Positions 29,016 to 39,255 of a stretch of DNA of 64,000 nucleotides are shown here, one piece after another. The notes under the pieces were generated by a model. The model ran no database searches. It worked only from the letters and a program-made list of their open reading frames with translations, and had not been told where the DNA came from. The DNA is from Saccharomycodes ludwigii (lineage: Eukaryota; Ascomycota; Saccharomycetes; Saccharomycodales; Saccharomycodaceae): contig NC_060204.1 of NCBI RefSeq assembly GCF_020623625.1, positions 248,001 to 312,000 of the forward strand. The letters run 5' to 3'. Numbering within the stretch: the stretch's first letter is position 1; the number at the start of each line of letters is the position of its first letter. Both the position numbers and the translations under genes were made by a program.

Positions 29016-32000
29016 ATGTCAAAAAATGTTTATTCTCGATCCAATAACTCATTAAATTTCTCCTATTCAATAGCTGCTCAGCAAAATATACAAGCTGCCA
29101 AGATTGATGAAATCGATTCAAAGATGGGGTTTGATAGATTTATTCCGTCAGAAGTTGATATTAGTGAAGAAAAAATAGGTTGGCTAGTTAATATGCATCC
29201 AACAACTATTCCAAATACCAATACAACCTCTTCTGCTTTTCATACTGGAGTGTCTGCTGTAGATTTCTATTTTTTAGATGAAGAAGGTGGATATTTTAAG
29301 ACAACCATTAAATATCCCCCTTATTTCTTGGTTATGGTACAAGATGAACACAAGGTGACTGATGTCGAAGAATATTTAAAGAAACTTTTGGAAAATTCTT
29401 TAAAGAATTCAGAAATCGTTTATAAAGATGACCTACAACAGCCAAATCATTTGCTGGGACTAAAAAGAAGCTTGATTAAATTAAATTTTTCCAATATGAA
29501 TAGTTTATTTGAAGCTAGAAAATTGTTGAAACCTATATTAAAGGAAAATGAGGATAAAAAAAACCAATCCATCAGATCTAAACACAACAATAACAATTAT
29601 TATAAAGAAGACATTAAAAGCTTGATCTCCGACATTAGGGAATACGACGTTCCATATCATGTTCGTGTTTCCATAGATAAAAATATTAGGGTCGGGAAAT
29701 GGTATAAGGTCACTAAAGATGGTTTGGAAGAATGCACAGAAAGAATTTCGTTTGCAGATCCAGTAGTTATGGCCTTTGATATCGAAACAAGTAAAGCTCC
29801 TTTGAAATTCCCTGATTCCGAAATTGATCAAATTATGATGATTTCTTATATGATAGATGGTGAGGGTTATTTAATTACCAACAGAGAAATCATTTCCACC
29901 GATATTGAAGATTTCGAATATACCCCCAAGCCAGAGTATGTCGGTAATTTCACAATTTTCAATGAACCTGATGAATACAATCTACTTAAAAAGTTTTTCG
30001 AACACATAAAAGATGTAAGGCCCACAGTAATAGCAACCTTTAACGGTGACTTTTTTGACTGGCCATACGTTGACAATAGAGCCAAGTTTCATGGAATAAG
30101 TATGTTTGATGAAATTGGTTTTGGTCCAGATATTGAGGGGGAATATAAATCTTCATACTGTTCTCATATGGATTGTTTCCGTTGGGTCAAGCGTGATTCA
30201 TATTTACCACAAGGCTCTCAAGGTTTAAAAGCTGTTACTAAGGCAAAGTTAGGCTATAATCCAATAGAATTGGACCCAGAATTGATGCTTCCATATGCAT
30301 ACGAAAAACCTCAGCAACTATCCGAGTATTCTGTTTCTGATGCCGTCGCCACCTATTATCTATATATGAAGTATGTTCACCCCTTCATTTTCTCCCTATG
30401 TACTATTATTCCGTTAAATCCAGATGAAGTTTTAAGAAAGGGTACTGGTACTTTATGCGAAATGCTTTTGATGGTCCAGGCTTATGATAGTGGAATTTTA
30501 CTTCCAAATAAACATACTGACCCAATAGAAAGATTCTATGATGGTCATCTATTAGAAACGGAAACTTATGTTGGCGGACACGTCGAATCTTTAGAAGCCG
30601 GTGTTTTCCGTAGTGACCTGCCTAATGATTTTGTTATTGATCCAACCGCTATTGATGAACTACTCGAAGATTTACCAAATGCTCTGAAATTTAGTATTGA
30701 GGTGGAATGTAAAGCCAATATAGACGATGTAGTGAATTTTGAGGAAATAAAACTGGAAATATCCAAAAAACTAATGGATTTCAAAACCACTTGTAAGAGA
30801 TCGGAATTCCCATTGATTTATCACGTCGATGTGGCATCAATGTACCCAAATATTATGACATCCAATAGGTTACAACCGGATAGTATGAAGTCCGAACGTG
30901 ACTGTGCCAGCTGTGACTTCAATAGACCCGGTAAAACATGTGATAGAAGACTAAACTGGGCTTGGAGAGGAGATTTTTTCCCCGCTAAAATGGATGAATA
31001 TGGTATGGTTAAAAGAGCTTTACAAAATGAGACTTTCCCCAATAAGAACAAAAAATCACCTAAAAAATACTTGACATTTGACGAATTAAGTTACGCAGAT
31101 CAGGTTGCTCACATTAAAAAAAGATTGACTGATTATTGCCGCAACGTTTATCATAAAGTCAAAACCACTGAAACTGTTGAAAGGGAAGCCATTATTTGCC
31201 AGAGAGAAAATCCATTTTATGTCAACACAGTTAGATCATTCCGTGATAGGCGGTATGACTATAAGGGGAGAGCAAAGGAATGGAAAAAGAAATTAGCCAG
31301 TATCCCATCTACCGAGAAACATGCTCGTGATGAGGCGAAAAAAATGGTTGTTTTAAATGACTCTCTTCAATTGGCCCACAAAGTTATCTTGAACTCTTTT
31401 TACGGCTATGTTATGAGGAAGGGTTCCAGATGGTATAGTATGGAGATGGCTGGTATTACCTGTCTAACTGGTGCGACGATTATTCAAATGGCTAGAGCTT
31501 TAGTTGAAAGACTAGGTAGACCTTTAGAGTTAGATACAGATGGTATTTGGTGTATATTGCCAAAGAGCTTCCCGGAGAATTTCCAATTTAAACTAAAAAA
31601 CGGTAAGAAATTATTCATGTCATATCCATGTTCCATGTTAAATTATAAAGTCCATGCTAAGTTCACCAATCATCAGTACCAAACGTTAGTTGATGCTTCA
31701 AAATATAAATATGAAACCCATTCTGATAACTCTATTTTTTTTGAAGTGGATGGTCCATATAAGGCAATGATTTTGCCAACTTCCAAAGAAGAAGGCAAAG
31801 GTATTAAGAAAAGGTATGCGGTCTTTAACACTGATGGCTCTTTGGCAGAATTAAAGGGTTTTGAATTAAAAAGGCGTGGTGAATTGCAATTAATTAAAAA
31901 TTTTCAAAAGGATATTTTCAAAACATTTCTAGAAGGCAGCACTTTAGAAGAATGTTATCAAGTGGTTGCTAAAATTGCGGATAGATGGTTGGATATATTG

Positions 32001-35000
32001 GTCAATAAGGGTGCTATGCTAGAAGATGAAGATTTAATTGATTTAATTTGTGAAAATAGAAGTATGTCAAAAACATTAAAAGAATATGAGGGTCAAAAAT
32101 CTACCTCAATCACTACAGCAAAAAGATTGGGAGACTTTTTAGGTGGTGACATGGTGAAAGACAAGGGGCTGCAATGTAAGTATATTATAAGTAAAAAACC
32201 ATTTAATGCCCCGGTTACCGAACGTGCTGTTCCTGTTGCCATTTTTTCTGCAGATTTGAATGTTAAAAGAACCTATTTAAAAAAATGGTTAATGGATTCT
32301 TCCTTAAATGATTTTGACCCGAGGGCCATTATTGATTGGGAATATTATAAAGAAAGATTGGGATCTACTATTCAAAAAATTATTACTATTCCAGCTGCAT
32401 TACAAAACGTAGAGAACCCAGTACCTCGTGTAGTGCATCCTGACTGGCTAAAAAAAAGACTCGCCGTCAAAGCCGATAAATTCAAGCAAGTCAGTTTAAC
32501 AAAATTCTTTAAAAAAACGAATGAATATGTTCCAATAAGGGATATAGAGGATTGTTTTTCTTCAACTAACCATTTAACTACTGTAGCTACCAACCCCAAA
32601 GTTTCTAGGGTAATCACAAGAAATAAACGTAGAAGGGAGAAAAAGGATAAAAATGAGGAGGACGAATCACTTAAACTACCAAAAGAGATTCCAAACCCAG
32701 ATGAAAATTATGTCGAATGGTTAAACTATTCTAAGCTTAAATGGAAAATTCAAAAACAGGAAAGGGAAAGAAGAGAGCAATTATTTGGTGCTAAAAGCTC
32801 TATTATGGGAAGAACAACTCTTGGTAACATGATGAAAAAGAAAGCTGAGTCATATGCAAGTGCTACTTGGGAAATTCTACAATACAAGCCTACTAGCACC
32901 CCTGGTATTCTAAATGTTTTAACATTGATCAACAATAAAGTCCATACTTTAAAATTTAAAGTTCCCAAGACAATTTATATTTCTTTTAAAAACAGTTTTG
33001 TACCTGAGCTTGAAACTTCAAACAAATGTTCTATTAATAAAATTAATGCTATGTTACCAAATGAAAATGAACTAGATAAATCTATCACTTCCAATGTTTA
33101 CAAAGTTGTGATTTCAGAAAGAGCTTATGAGGAGCAAAGTACGGATCCATCCAGTATATTTAACAATGGGCACGTTTCAGGTATATACGAATCGCATATT
33201 CCGTCAGCTGAAAGAACCATTATGGATCTAGGCTGCAGCGTAGAATTTAGCTCCAATGTGAAAGGGGCATTAGGAGCTGGTTTGGAACAAGGCTTCCAAA
33301 TATCAGATCTAAGAAGTGCAGATTATGATAGATATTTGAATTCCTTTAGTATGGACATTTGTTACATATTACATATGCCAACCACAATTGGATATGAATT
33401 TTTCACCATTTGGAACAGCTGGAGTGATGTGGTTCATGTTTATGTTTTGAAACCTTCAGCTGCTGCTCAAGAAATATCAGCCACTTCAGTTGAAAACTTG
33501 TATAAATCACAGTATGCAAAGAAAGTGAAAAGTTTAGATCAGCATCGCTCTATTGTTGATGCTTCGCCGCAGTTGATATATAATTTTGAATATCACACCG
33601 ATTTGTTAAAACTTTATAAGAAGGTATCTAAGAAGATTGAGGTATTTAAAGATGAAAGGGGTCCAAAAATATTGCTGTTATTACAATCTCCGTTTAAATC
33701 TAAGTTGCTGAAGGTTTTGCGTGTACTTAACACGTTGCCAATAGTTGAACTGTCTATTACCGAATTAAAAGTCCAGCAATTGAAATGGCATACCGCTATT
33801 TCCAAAAGATTGGTTAACCATATTCTTTCATTAGGCTCATGGATACATAATCTTTTGTTGTTATCCAGGTATAGCGGCATTCCAATATGTAATTTAAAAC
33901 TGGATAATATGGGGTATATGATTGATATTTTATTTTCAAGAAAACTTAAAAAGGAAAATATTGTTTTATGGTGGAACGAGAAACAGCCATTGCCCGATTA
34001 TGGGGGCGTGGAACAAGATTACGATGTTTCTTTGCTGAGTGAAGTTAAATTTGATCCAATTAATCATCCTAATATTTATGATTCTGTTGTTTTAGAAGTG
34101 GAGCTCAACAATTTGACCATTAACACTATTCTCACGTCTTCTCTAGCTAATGAGGCAGAGGGAAACGATTTGGCTGAGTTGGGTGATTCGATAATAAAAG
34201 ATGGGTTTAATTCAAACTCATTATCAATATTGAGACAATTATTAAGGCAATTTTGGGATGACGCCATTAAAGGTGCACATGTAGCAGATTCTTTATTACA
34301 ATATTTTATTATGTGGGTTCAGAACCCTGATTCAAAATTGTTTGATAATTCTTTGAGGTATTATGTCCAAACGTCTGCAAACAAAACATTGCTACATGTG
34401 ATCAAAGAATTTGAAAATCTGGGTGCATTTTGTGTTTATGCGGACAAGTCTAAAATTTTGTTAAAGACACCAAAATTTACAGTTGAAAATTCGTATGCTT
34501 ATGGACAATATTTAGTAAAAGCAATAAGAGCGGATCCTATATTTACGTATTTAGATTTGAAAATCAACAAATATTGGGATTTGTTAATATGGATGGATCA
34601 ATTTAATTATGGTGGTCGTGCGGCTACAACTATACAAGAAAAGGAAAAACAGGACTTGTGGGCATTTAATGAATGGAAAATCAAAGATTTCCTGCCCAAA
34701 ATATATAAACCGGAATTTGAAGATTGGATTGTCATTATTTTGGATAGTTTAATTAAATCGAAAGAGACTGCGTTACAAGAATCTGTGGATGGTACCCAAA
34801 GAATAACGCAACTTTATTTTAAACGGAACATGTCTGAAAAAAACCTTGAAAATGAGAAAGAAAATGTTGGCACCGATGGAGGTGAGGCTGGCGATGATTC
34901 AAACGATTTTTTGGAGGGTTTTACGAATGTGTTTTATTTACCAATGATTAAAAGGTTTAAAAAACTTTACGATACCCAGCAAGAATATATTTTAAATCCT

Positions 35001-35582
35001 GCATTTAGTGCAGATTACGAATTTGAAAAATTACCTGGTACGCTATCTCGGAGAAAATCCCCATTGTTGGAACTAACCATTTATTTGTGTCATATAATGC
35101 TGCTGTCAAAGAAAAGACATTTAGAAGTTCGTAAATTAAGAAAAGAACTATTGAAAATATTCGAAATGAGAGAATTTGATTCGGAAGCTGATTTTGTTAA
35201 TCCGGCAATCTCTTTAGTGGTCAACAACTTTGTTTGTGAATATTGTGCACATGAAAGAGAAATTGATTTTTGTAGGGATTTTCAAGAAGCAATTTTGCAA
35301 TGTGGGAGATGTGGCAAAGCTTATAGTGTGAATGTTCTCCAAGAACAATTAATCCAGAAATTAGAGTCCCAGATACAATGTTATTTATTACAAGATTTAG
35401 AATGTGCAAAGTGTCATAAAATTAGAGAGGATAATATGTCTGAATATTGTCCATGTTCTGGTAAATGGGTTGAGACAGTTTCTAGGTCAAGGTTAACTTT
35501 AAATTTATCAGTTTTTAAGCAAATTGCTAAACATTTTGATTTTGCGATTTTGGGATCGGCATTAGAAGAGATGGGTATTTGA
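29016..35582 (+). CDS. POL2: DNA polymerase epsilon catalytic subunit Pol2
   Basis: 2188 residues (2222 in S. cerevisiae). It is the leading-strand replicase, with 3'-5' proofreading. The exonuclease motifs are present: MAFDIETSK (~252) and NGDFFDWPYVDNR (~342). Polymerase motif A is DVASMYPNI (~604), motif B is LNSFYGYVMRKGSRWYSMEMAG (~790) and motif C is ELDTDGIWC (~838). The iron-sulfur ligands of the catalytic domain are visible as CASC, the Cys of PGKTC and Cys of IICQREN. QVSLTKFF (~1159) is a PCNA-binding box. The inactive second exonuclease-polymerase module follows, and the C-terminus (~2070-2160) has two zinc-binding Cys clusters (CEYC..CGRC and CAKC..CPC). ORC5 follows 212 bp downstream on the same strand, as in S. 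cerevisiae. Confidence 0.97.
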   Translation: MSKNVYSRSNNSLNFSYSIAAQQNIQAAKIDEIDSKMGFDRFIPSEVDISEEKIGWLVNMHPTTIPNTNTTSSAFHTGVSAVDFYFLDEEGGYFKTTIKYPPYFLVMVQDEHKVTDVEEYLKKLLENSLKNSEIVYKDDLQQPNHLLGLKRSLIKLNFSNMNSLFEARKLLKPILKENEDKKNQSIRSKHNNNNYYKEDIKSLISDIREYDVPYHVRVSIDKNIRVGKWYKVTKDGLEECTERISFADPVVMAFDIETSKAPLKFPDSEIDQIMMISYMIDGEGYLITNREIISTDIEDFEYTPKPEYVGNFTIFNEPDEYNLLKKFFEHIKDVRPTVIATFNGDFFDWPYVDNRAKFHGISMFDEIGFGPDIEGEYKSSYCSHMDCFRWVKRDSYLPQGSQGLKAVTKAKLGYNPIELDPELMLPYAYEKPQQLSEYSVSDAVATYYLYMKYVHPFIFSLCTIIPLNPDEVLRKGTGTLCEMLLMVQAYDSGILLPNKHTDPIERFYDGHLLETETYVGGHVESLEAGVFRSDLPNDFVIDPTAIDELLEDLPNALKFSIEVECKANIDDVVNFEEIKLEISKKLMDFKTTCKRSEFPLIYHVDVASMYPNIMTSNRLQPDSMKSERDCASCDFNRPGKTCDRRLNWAWRGDFFPAKMDEYGMVKRALQNETFPNKNKKSPKKYLTFDELSYADQVAHIKKRLTDYCRNVYHKVKTTETVEREAIICQRENPFYVNTVRSFRDRRYDYKGRAKEWKKKLASIPSTEKHARDEAKKMVVLNDSLQLAHKVILNSFYGYVMRKGSRWYSMEMAGITCLTGATIIQMARALVERLGRPLELDTDGIWCILPKSFPENFQFKLKNGKKLFMSYPCSMLNYKVHAKFTNHQYQTLVDASKYKYETHSDNSIFFEVDGPYKAMILPTSKEEGKGIKKRYAVFNTDGSLAELKGFELKRRGELQLIKNFQKDIFKTFLEGSTLEECYQVVAKIADRWLDILVNKGAMLEDEDLIDLICENRSMSKTLKEYEGQKSTSITTAKRLGDFLGGDMVKDKGLQCKYIISKKPFNAPVTERAVPVAIFSADLNVKRTYLKKWLMDSSLNDFDPRAIIDWEYYKERLGSTIQKIITIPAALQNVENPVPRVVHPDWLKKRLAVKADKFKQVSLTKFFKKTNEYVPIRDIEDCFSSTNHLTTVATNPKVSRVITRNKRRREKKDKNEEDESLKLPKEIPNPDENYVEWLNYSKLKWKIQKQERERREQLFGAKSSIMGRTTLGNMMKKKAESYASATWEILQYKPTSTPGILNVLTLINNKVHTLKFKVPKTIYISFKNSFVPELETSNKCSINKINAMLPNENELDKSITSNVYKVVISERAYEEQSTDPSSIFNNGHVSGIYESHIPSAERTIMDLGCSVEFSSNVKGALGAGLEQGFQISDLRSADYDRYLNSFSMDICYILHMPTTIGYEFFTIWNSWSDVVHVYVLKPSAAAQEISATSVENLYKSQYAKKVKSLDQHRSIVDASPQLIYNFEYHTDLLKLYKKVSKKIEVFKDERGPKILLLLQSPFKSKLLKVLRVLNTLPIVELSITELKVQQLKWHTAISKRLVNHILSLGSWIHNLLLLSRYSGIPICNLKLDNMGYMIDILFSRKLKKENIVLWWNEKQPLPDYGGVEQDYDVSLLSEVKFDPINHPNIYDSVVLEVELNNLTINTILTSSLANEAEGNDLAELGDSIIKDGFNSNSLSILRQLLRQFWDDAIKGAHVADSLLQYFIMWVQNPDSKLFDNSLRYYVQTSANKTLLHVIKEFENLGAFCVYADKSKILLKTPKFTVENSYAYGQYLVKAIRADPIFTYLDLKINKYWDLLIWMDQFNYGGRAATTIQEKEKQDLWAFNEWKIKDFLPKIYKPEFEDWIVIILDSLIKSKETALQESVDGTQRITQLYFKRNMSEKNLENEKENVGTDGGEAGDDSNDFLEGFTNVFYLPMIKRFKKLYDTQQEYILNPAFSADYEFEKLPGTLSRRKSPLLELTIYLCHIMLLSKKRHLEVRKLRKELLKIFEMREFDSEADFVNPAISLVVNNFVCEYCAHEREIDFCRDFQEAILQCGRCGKAYSVNVLQEQLIQKLESQIQCYLLQDLECAKCHKIREDNMSEYCPCSGKWVETVSRSRLTLNLSVFKQIAKHFDFAILGSALEEMGI

Positions 35583-35794
35583 TTTATTTATTTCGTGTAG
35601 AATGTTTTTCCTTTTTTGTTACGAACTGGTTTTTTTTTTTTTGTTTTTTTTTTATTTTTTTTAATTTTTTTTTAATTTTTTTTTTTTTGTAATTATGAAT
35701 AAATTTATTACAACTCAAAATACAAAGATCCAACTCTTCTTGGATTAATCACATATTTGTACATACAGGATAAGCAATTTTTGTATGGGACATA

Positions 35795-37237
35795 ATGAGT
35801 AAACTGAAAAATGTCGTACATAGGGATGAAGAATTGGTTTTTTTAGACAGCTTCATTGATAAGGATAACCAGCCGGATTTAAAACCAAACAATGTTATTA
35901 TTCAAGGTTACCAAAGTTGTGGGAAAACATATGTAGTTGAAGAATATTTCAAACAGCAAAAAAACGAAATTTTAAGTTGTATTATTAACCATAAAGAAAT
36001 CTTTAGCTGGAAGAATCTATTAAAGGAAATTTCCAGGGCCAGTTTACAAACTCTTAGACTAAAATTTAGCAATTATAAAGTATCCAACATAATTGATCCA
36101 TCGGGTACCGAGCATTTCTATTTGTTAGTACGCTTTTTTTCACAACTATTTTCTGATTGTGGCCAGCAGATAGATGAAGCTGCTAGGTATAGTTTTTATG
36201 TTGTCATTGATAAGATTGACCAATTACCTGAAATTGATGTTAATACATTCCCTAAGTTAATTAAACTTCATGAAATATTACCTTCCAACTTAAAATTTAA
36301 ATTGAAATTTATTTACACAGTAGAAAATGTTTCTTTTATAGACAAGTATGCTTCTTATGATATACCTACAATTGTTTTTCCAAGATATACAGCAGATGAG
36401 TGTTTACAAATATTACTATCGAAAAAATGTTTATTCAAGGCATCCAGCCAATTTAATGAAAAATTGGTTGATGAAATAGGCATTAAAGACACAGTACCTA
36501 GGGTGAAAAATCAAATTGTTGAGGCTTTTTTGCATTTCGTGTATGAGGCCTTTTATTTATATACAGGCAGTAATTTACAAGATTTGTTGGACATGGCTTT
36601 TTTGAAATGGCCCCAGTTTGTTCAAATTTTGAATAACGACAACTATGCAAATGAAGTGGATATGTACAAACAGAGTATTGACCTATGGAAAAATACACAA
36701 GATTATTTGGAAGAAAATATACCTGGGAATAATAAACTGGAGAGTCAATATGATTTATCGGATCTATCCAAGTATTTATTGGTTGCTTCATATTTGTGTT
36801 CTTACCTTCAGCCCAAATATGATAGTAAGGTATTTGCAAAGAAATCAGCATTAAGACAAGGACGGGTATCGTATGGTCGGAGAGCCAAGTTTGATTTTAA
36901 TCCTAGACATTTATCGCCGGGCATTTTTCCCTTGGAAAGATTATTGGCAATTTTCCAAGCCATATATCCGTATTCTGATCGAGATAGAAATTATACTGAC
37001 GAAGAAAAGGATGATATCAATAATAAGCATTTTTCAGGTTTAATACCCAATACATCTAATGTGGAGGTTTATGAAGCAATTGGTGAATTAATATCATCCA
37101 AACTTTTATTACCTTCCAAATTTTTGCATGCAAGTCCATTAAATTCAAATACTAAATGGAAAGTTAACGTTCCTTGGGAAATCATTTTGGAAATTTCTAG
37201 CAGTCTTCACTTTGACATAACTGAATACCTGCAATAA
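35795..37237 (+). CDS. ORC5: Origin recognition complex subunit 5
   Basis: 480 residues (479 in S. cerevisiae). Orc5 is an AAA+ subunit of the six-protein complex that marks origins and loads Mcm2-7. The start MSKLKNVVHRDEELVFLDSFI leads into a Walker A loop GYQSCGKT (~38-45), which is intact and so able to bind ATP. A Walker B-like FYVVIDKIDQLP lies at ~134-145. The AAA+ domain extends to ~260. The C-terminal winged-helix region includes YLLVASYLCSYLQPKYD and RRAKFDFNPRHLSPGIFPLERLLAIFQAIY. It is tandem with POL2 in the same order as in S. cerevisiae. Confidence 0.94.
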   Translation: MSKLKNVVHRDEELVFLDSFIDKDNQPDLKPNNVIIQGYQSCGKTYVVEEYFKQQKNEILSCIINHKEIFSWKNLLKEISRASLQTLRLKFSNYKVSNIIDPSGTEHFYLLVRFFSQLFSDCGQQIDEAARYSFYVVIDKIDQLPEIDVNTFPKLIKLHEILPSNLKFKLKFIYTVENVSFIDKYASYDIPTIVFPRYTADECLQILLSKKCLFKASSQFNEKLVDEIGIKDTVPRVKNQIVEAFLHFVYEAFYLYTGSNLQDLLDMAFLKWPQFVQILNNDNYANEVDMYKQSIDLWKNTQDYLEENIPGNNKLESQYDLSDLSKYLLVASYLCSYLQPKYDSKVFAKKSALRQGRVSYGRRAKFDFNPRHLSPGIFPLERLLAIFQAIYPYSDRDRNYTDEEKDDINNKHFSGLIPNTSNVEVYEAIGELISSKLLLPSKFLHASPLNSNTKWKVNVPWEIILEISSSLHFDITEYLQ

Positions 37238-37960
37238 ATATGTGTAGATATTATTAGAATAAAACTTTTTTTTTTTCTTTAAAATATATATATAGAGAGA
37301 GTGTGTGTGTGTGTATGTGTATTTGATACCGGTGTTTATATGATTAAATATATTGCCCGAGCATAATTATTTATATTTTTAAAATACAGTGTATAAAGTT
37401 TATTGGTATGGAAGTAATAAATCCTCGGTCATACATTGTAGTGATAGAGGACTAATAACGTTTAGAAATTTATTAAAAAAAAAAAAGTTAATATTTATTG
37501 TGAGTGTGCTTTTACTTCTTTTTTTTTTTCTTTCTATTAATATTTTGGGTCATATCGATTGAAACATGGTAAAAACAAATAATCAATAGGATTAGGAATG
37601 CGACGAAGAAAATAAATGGTCTTAAAAACTGATCAATATCTATTTTGTGGGATGCGTCAGAAATTGCTAAGATATTAAAAATGATTTTAACCATTGTATT
37701 TATTTTTTAAAAACAGTTATTTTTTGTACTTTGGTTTATAGTCTTATAGACTCAATGAAATAAAATATAATATTCTCCCAACAACTTTTCGTATTAGAAT
37801 TAAATTTATTTCTACTTTTATTTAAAATTTATTATGGAATCCGTTGAAATATTAAAATGTTTCTTATAAAGATAAATAACTGTCTTTGAAACATGTTTGG
37901 TATGAGTAGAAATGTGTGTAAGAGTAATAGGAATTAGTGATAGCCGTTGTTTTTTTTTCC

Positions 37961-37991
<31 letters not shown>

Positions 37992-38192
37992 TTTTTTTTT
38001 TTTATTGAATATTTGGAACTTCGCTCACTTTACTGTAATTTTTGGGTCCGGTACCAAAAAGGCATCCAAATATTATGACCAAGTAAAATATTAAGTAAAG
38101 AGAATGTGTCGAAAAGCCTATTTATAAGGATAGTAATTTATTGGGAGATTGTTATTTATGTTAGTAAATCTATAAATAGAGTTAGTCGGATA
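37238..38192. other. Intergenic region between ORC5 and LIN1
   Basis: It holds a possible 60-codon minus-strand gene (listed separately), a GT-dinucleotide patch near 37300-37320, A/T runs and an ATT repeat near 37962-37990. The LIN1 promoter must lie in the right part. Confidence 0.5.
37512..37694 (-). CDS. Possible small single-pass membrane protein (60 residues)
   Basis: An ATG-started frame of 60 codons. It has a polar N-terminal part (SDASHKIDIDQ), one hydrophobic segment of ~20 residues (PFIFFVAFLILLIICFYH) and a short basic tail (NRKKKKKK) encoded by a homopolymer. That layout suits a tail-anchored or small ER protein. The poly-Lys tail and the A/T-rich setting also make a chance frame possible. 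No family was recognised. It lies on the opposite strand between ORC5 and LIN1. Confidence 0.3.
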   Translation of the reverse strand: MVKIIFNILAISDASHKIDIDQFLRPFIFFVAFLILLIICFYHVSIDMTQNINRKKKKKK

Positions 38193-39233
38193 ATGGGAAA
38201 CGTACAAAAAAGAGCATTAATCGCTGAAGATAGCACAACACTTTCTTCAAACAATTCATTAATAAACAAAAGGAGAAAACCTTATAAGACAAAAAACGTA
38301 ACACGAGGCTATAGTGACGAATCATTGGTATTTACGGATTCTGATATAGATGAGGCTACTAGTTCTGATCTTGAACAACAAGAACCGGAAGGTGAGAAAG
38401 AATCGGAAGATGAGCAAGAACTAGAAGGTGAACAAAGAAATAGGTTATTAGCTGAAGAAGAAGAGGATGGCAGCTATGTCTCTGTTTCCAGTGATAACAT
38501 TGAAATAGAACCATTTGATTTAAAAAGAGAATTGGAGGAAGATTTGAATAACGGTAGTAGAGATTTTAATCCAAAATTTAAGATTGAAGATCAAGAAGAC
38601 AAATGGTTGGATCAGTTAAATAGCAACAAGGACAATATTTTAAAAGCTAAAAGGGAGCAGGAAAAACAAGAAAAGTTACAAAAAAATAATAAATTTAGAT
38701 GCAAATTATCATTGGAGCATGCCTTGTTAAGATTATCCTTTTTCATGGATAGTGGGAAAGATATAAATATTTTTACCATGTTGGCTCGTCTAAATAAATT
38801 GAAAAACAAATATACTGTTGTGAATACCAACAGAAAGAGAAAAAAAGGGGGAAACCTTGAGAATAATAATCATGTAGATAAGGTGCATTATATTGTTAAC
38901 GCAATTGAGTATGTTACAGAGCTGATCAGTATAATAGAGAATAAAAATTACGAAGGAAATATATATGAAATGAACAAGTTGGAGATACAAGAGGCATTTA
39001 GGGAAGAGACACTAAACGCAAAAGAGAAAGATTTAGTGGATGATGATAAAAATGTTAAAATATGGAGCTTCAAATGGGTTAAGAAATCAAACAAGGAAAA
39101 TAAATATTTCTCTAGTTATGAAATGAGGTATTGGAAATCTACCTATTTCAAAGATAACTTTGTCATAGTTAAATTTATAGATGATAAGGACATAGATAAA
39201 AATTGGATCCTTATAGAGTGTATAGAGTTTTAG
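38193..39233 (+). CDS. LIN1: Lin1-like GYF-domain protein (U5 snRNP-associated)
   Basis: I start at ATG 38193 (346 residues; S. cerevisiae Lin1 is about 340). Upstream in-frame codons lack an ATG. Lin1/CD2BP2 proteins associate with U5 snRNP. Shared features are an acidic N-terminal third, the FDLKRELEE..FNPKFKIEDQEDKWLDQL block (~110-150), the helical HALLRLSFFMDSG region (~175), and a C-terminal degenerate GYF domain: W-S-F-K-W, then FSSYEMRYWKSTYF (the M-x2-W-x3-Y-F core) and WILIECIEF. The usual GPF motif is missing, so proline-rich ligand binding may be altered. In S. cerevisiae LIN1 is next to YSP1, the duplicate of SIP3, which lies nearby here. Only 22 bp separate its coding end from LTO1. 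Confidence 0.75.
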   Translation: MGNVQKRALIAEDSTTLSSNNSLINKRRKPYKTKNVTRGYSDESLVFTDSDIDEATSSDLEQQEPEGEKESEDEQELEGEQRNRLLAEEEEDGSYVSVSSDNIEIEPFDLKRELEEDLNNGSRDFNPKFKIEDQEDKWLDQLNSNKDNILKAKREQEKQEKLQKNNKFRCKLSLEHALLRLSFFMDSGKDINIFTMLARLNKLKNKYTVVNTNRKRKKGGNLENNNHVDKVHYIVNAIEYVTELISIIENKNYEGNIYEMNKLEIQEAFREETLNAKEKDLVDDDKNVKIWSFKWVKKSNKENKYFSSYEMRYWKSTYFKDNFVIVKFIDDKDIDKNWILIECIEF

Positions 39234-39255
39234 TGTTATAGGAATGAGGGGAAGG

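Noticed and set aside
38106-38192. 29-codon N-terminal extension of LIN1
   Set aside because: It would start at GTG and is hydrophobic, unlike Lin1; the ATG at 38193 gives the expected polar N-terminus and length.
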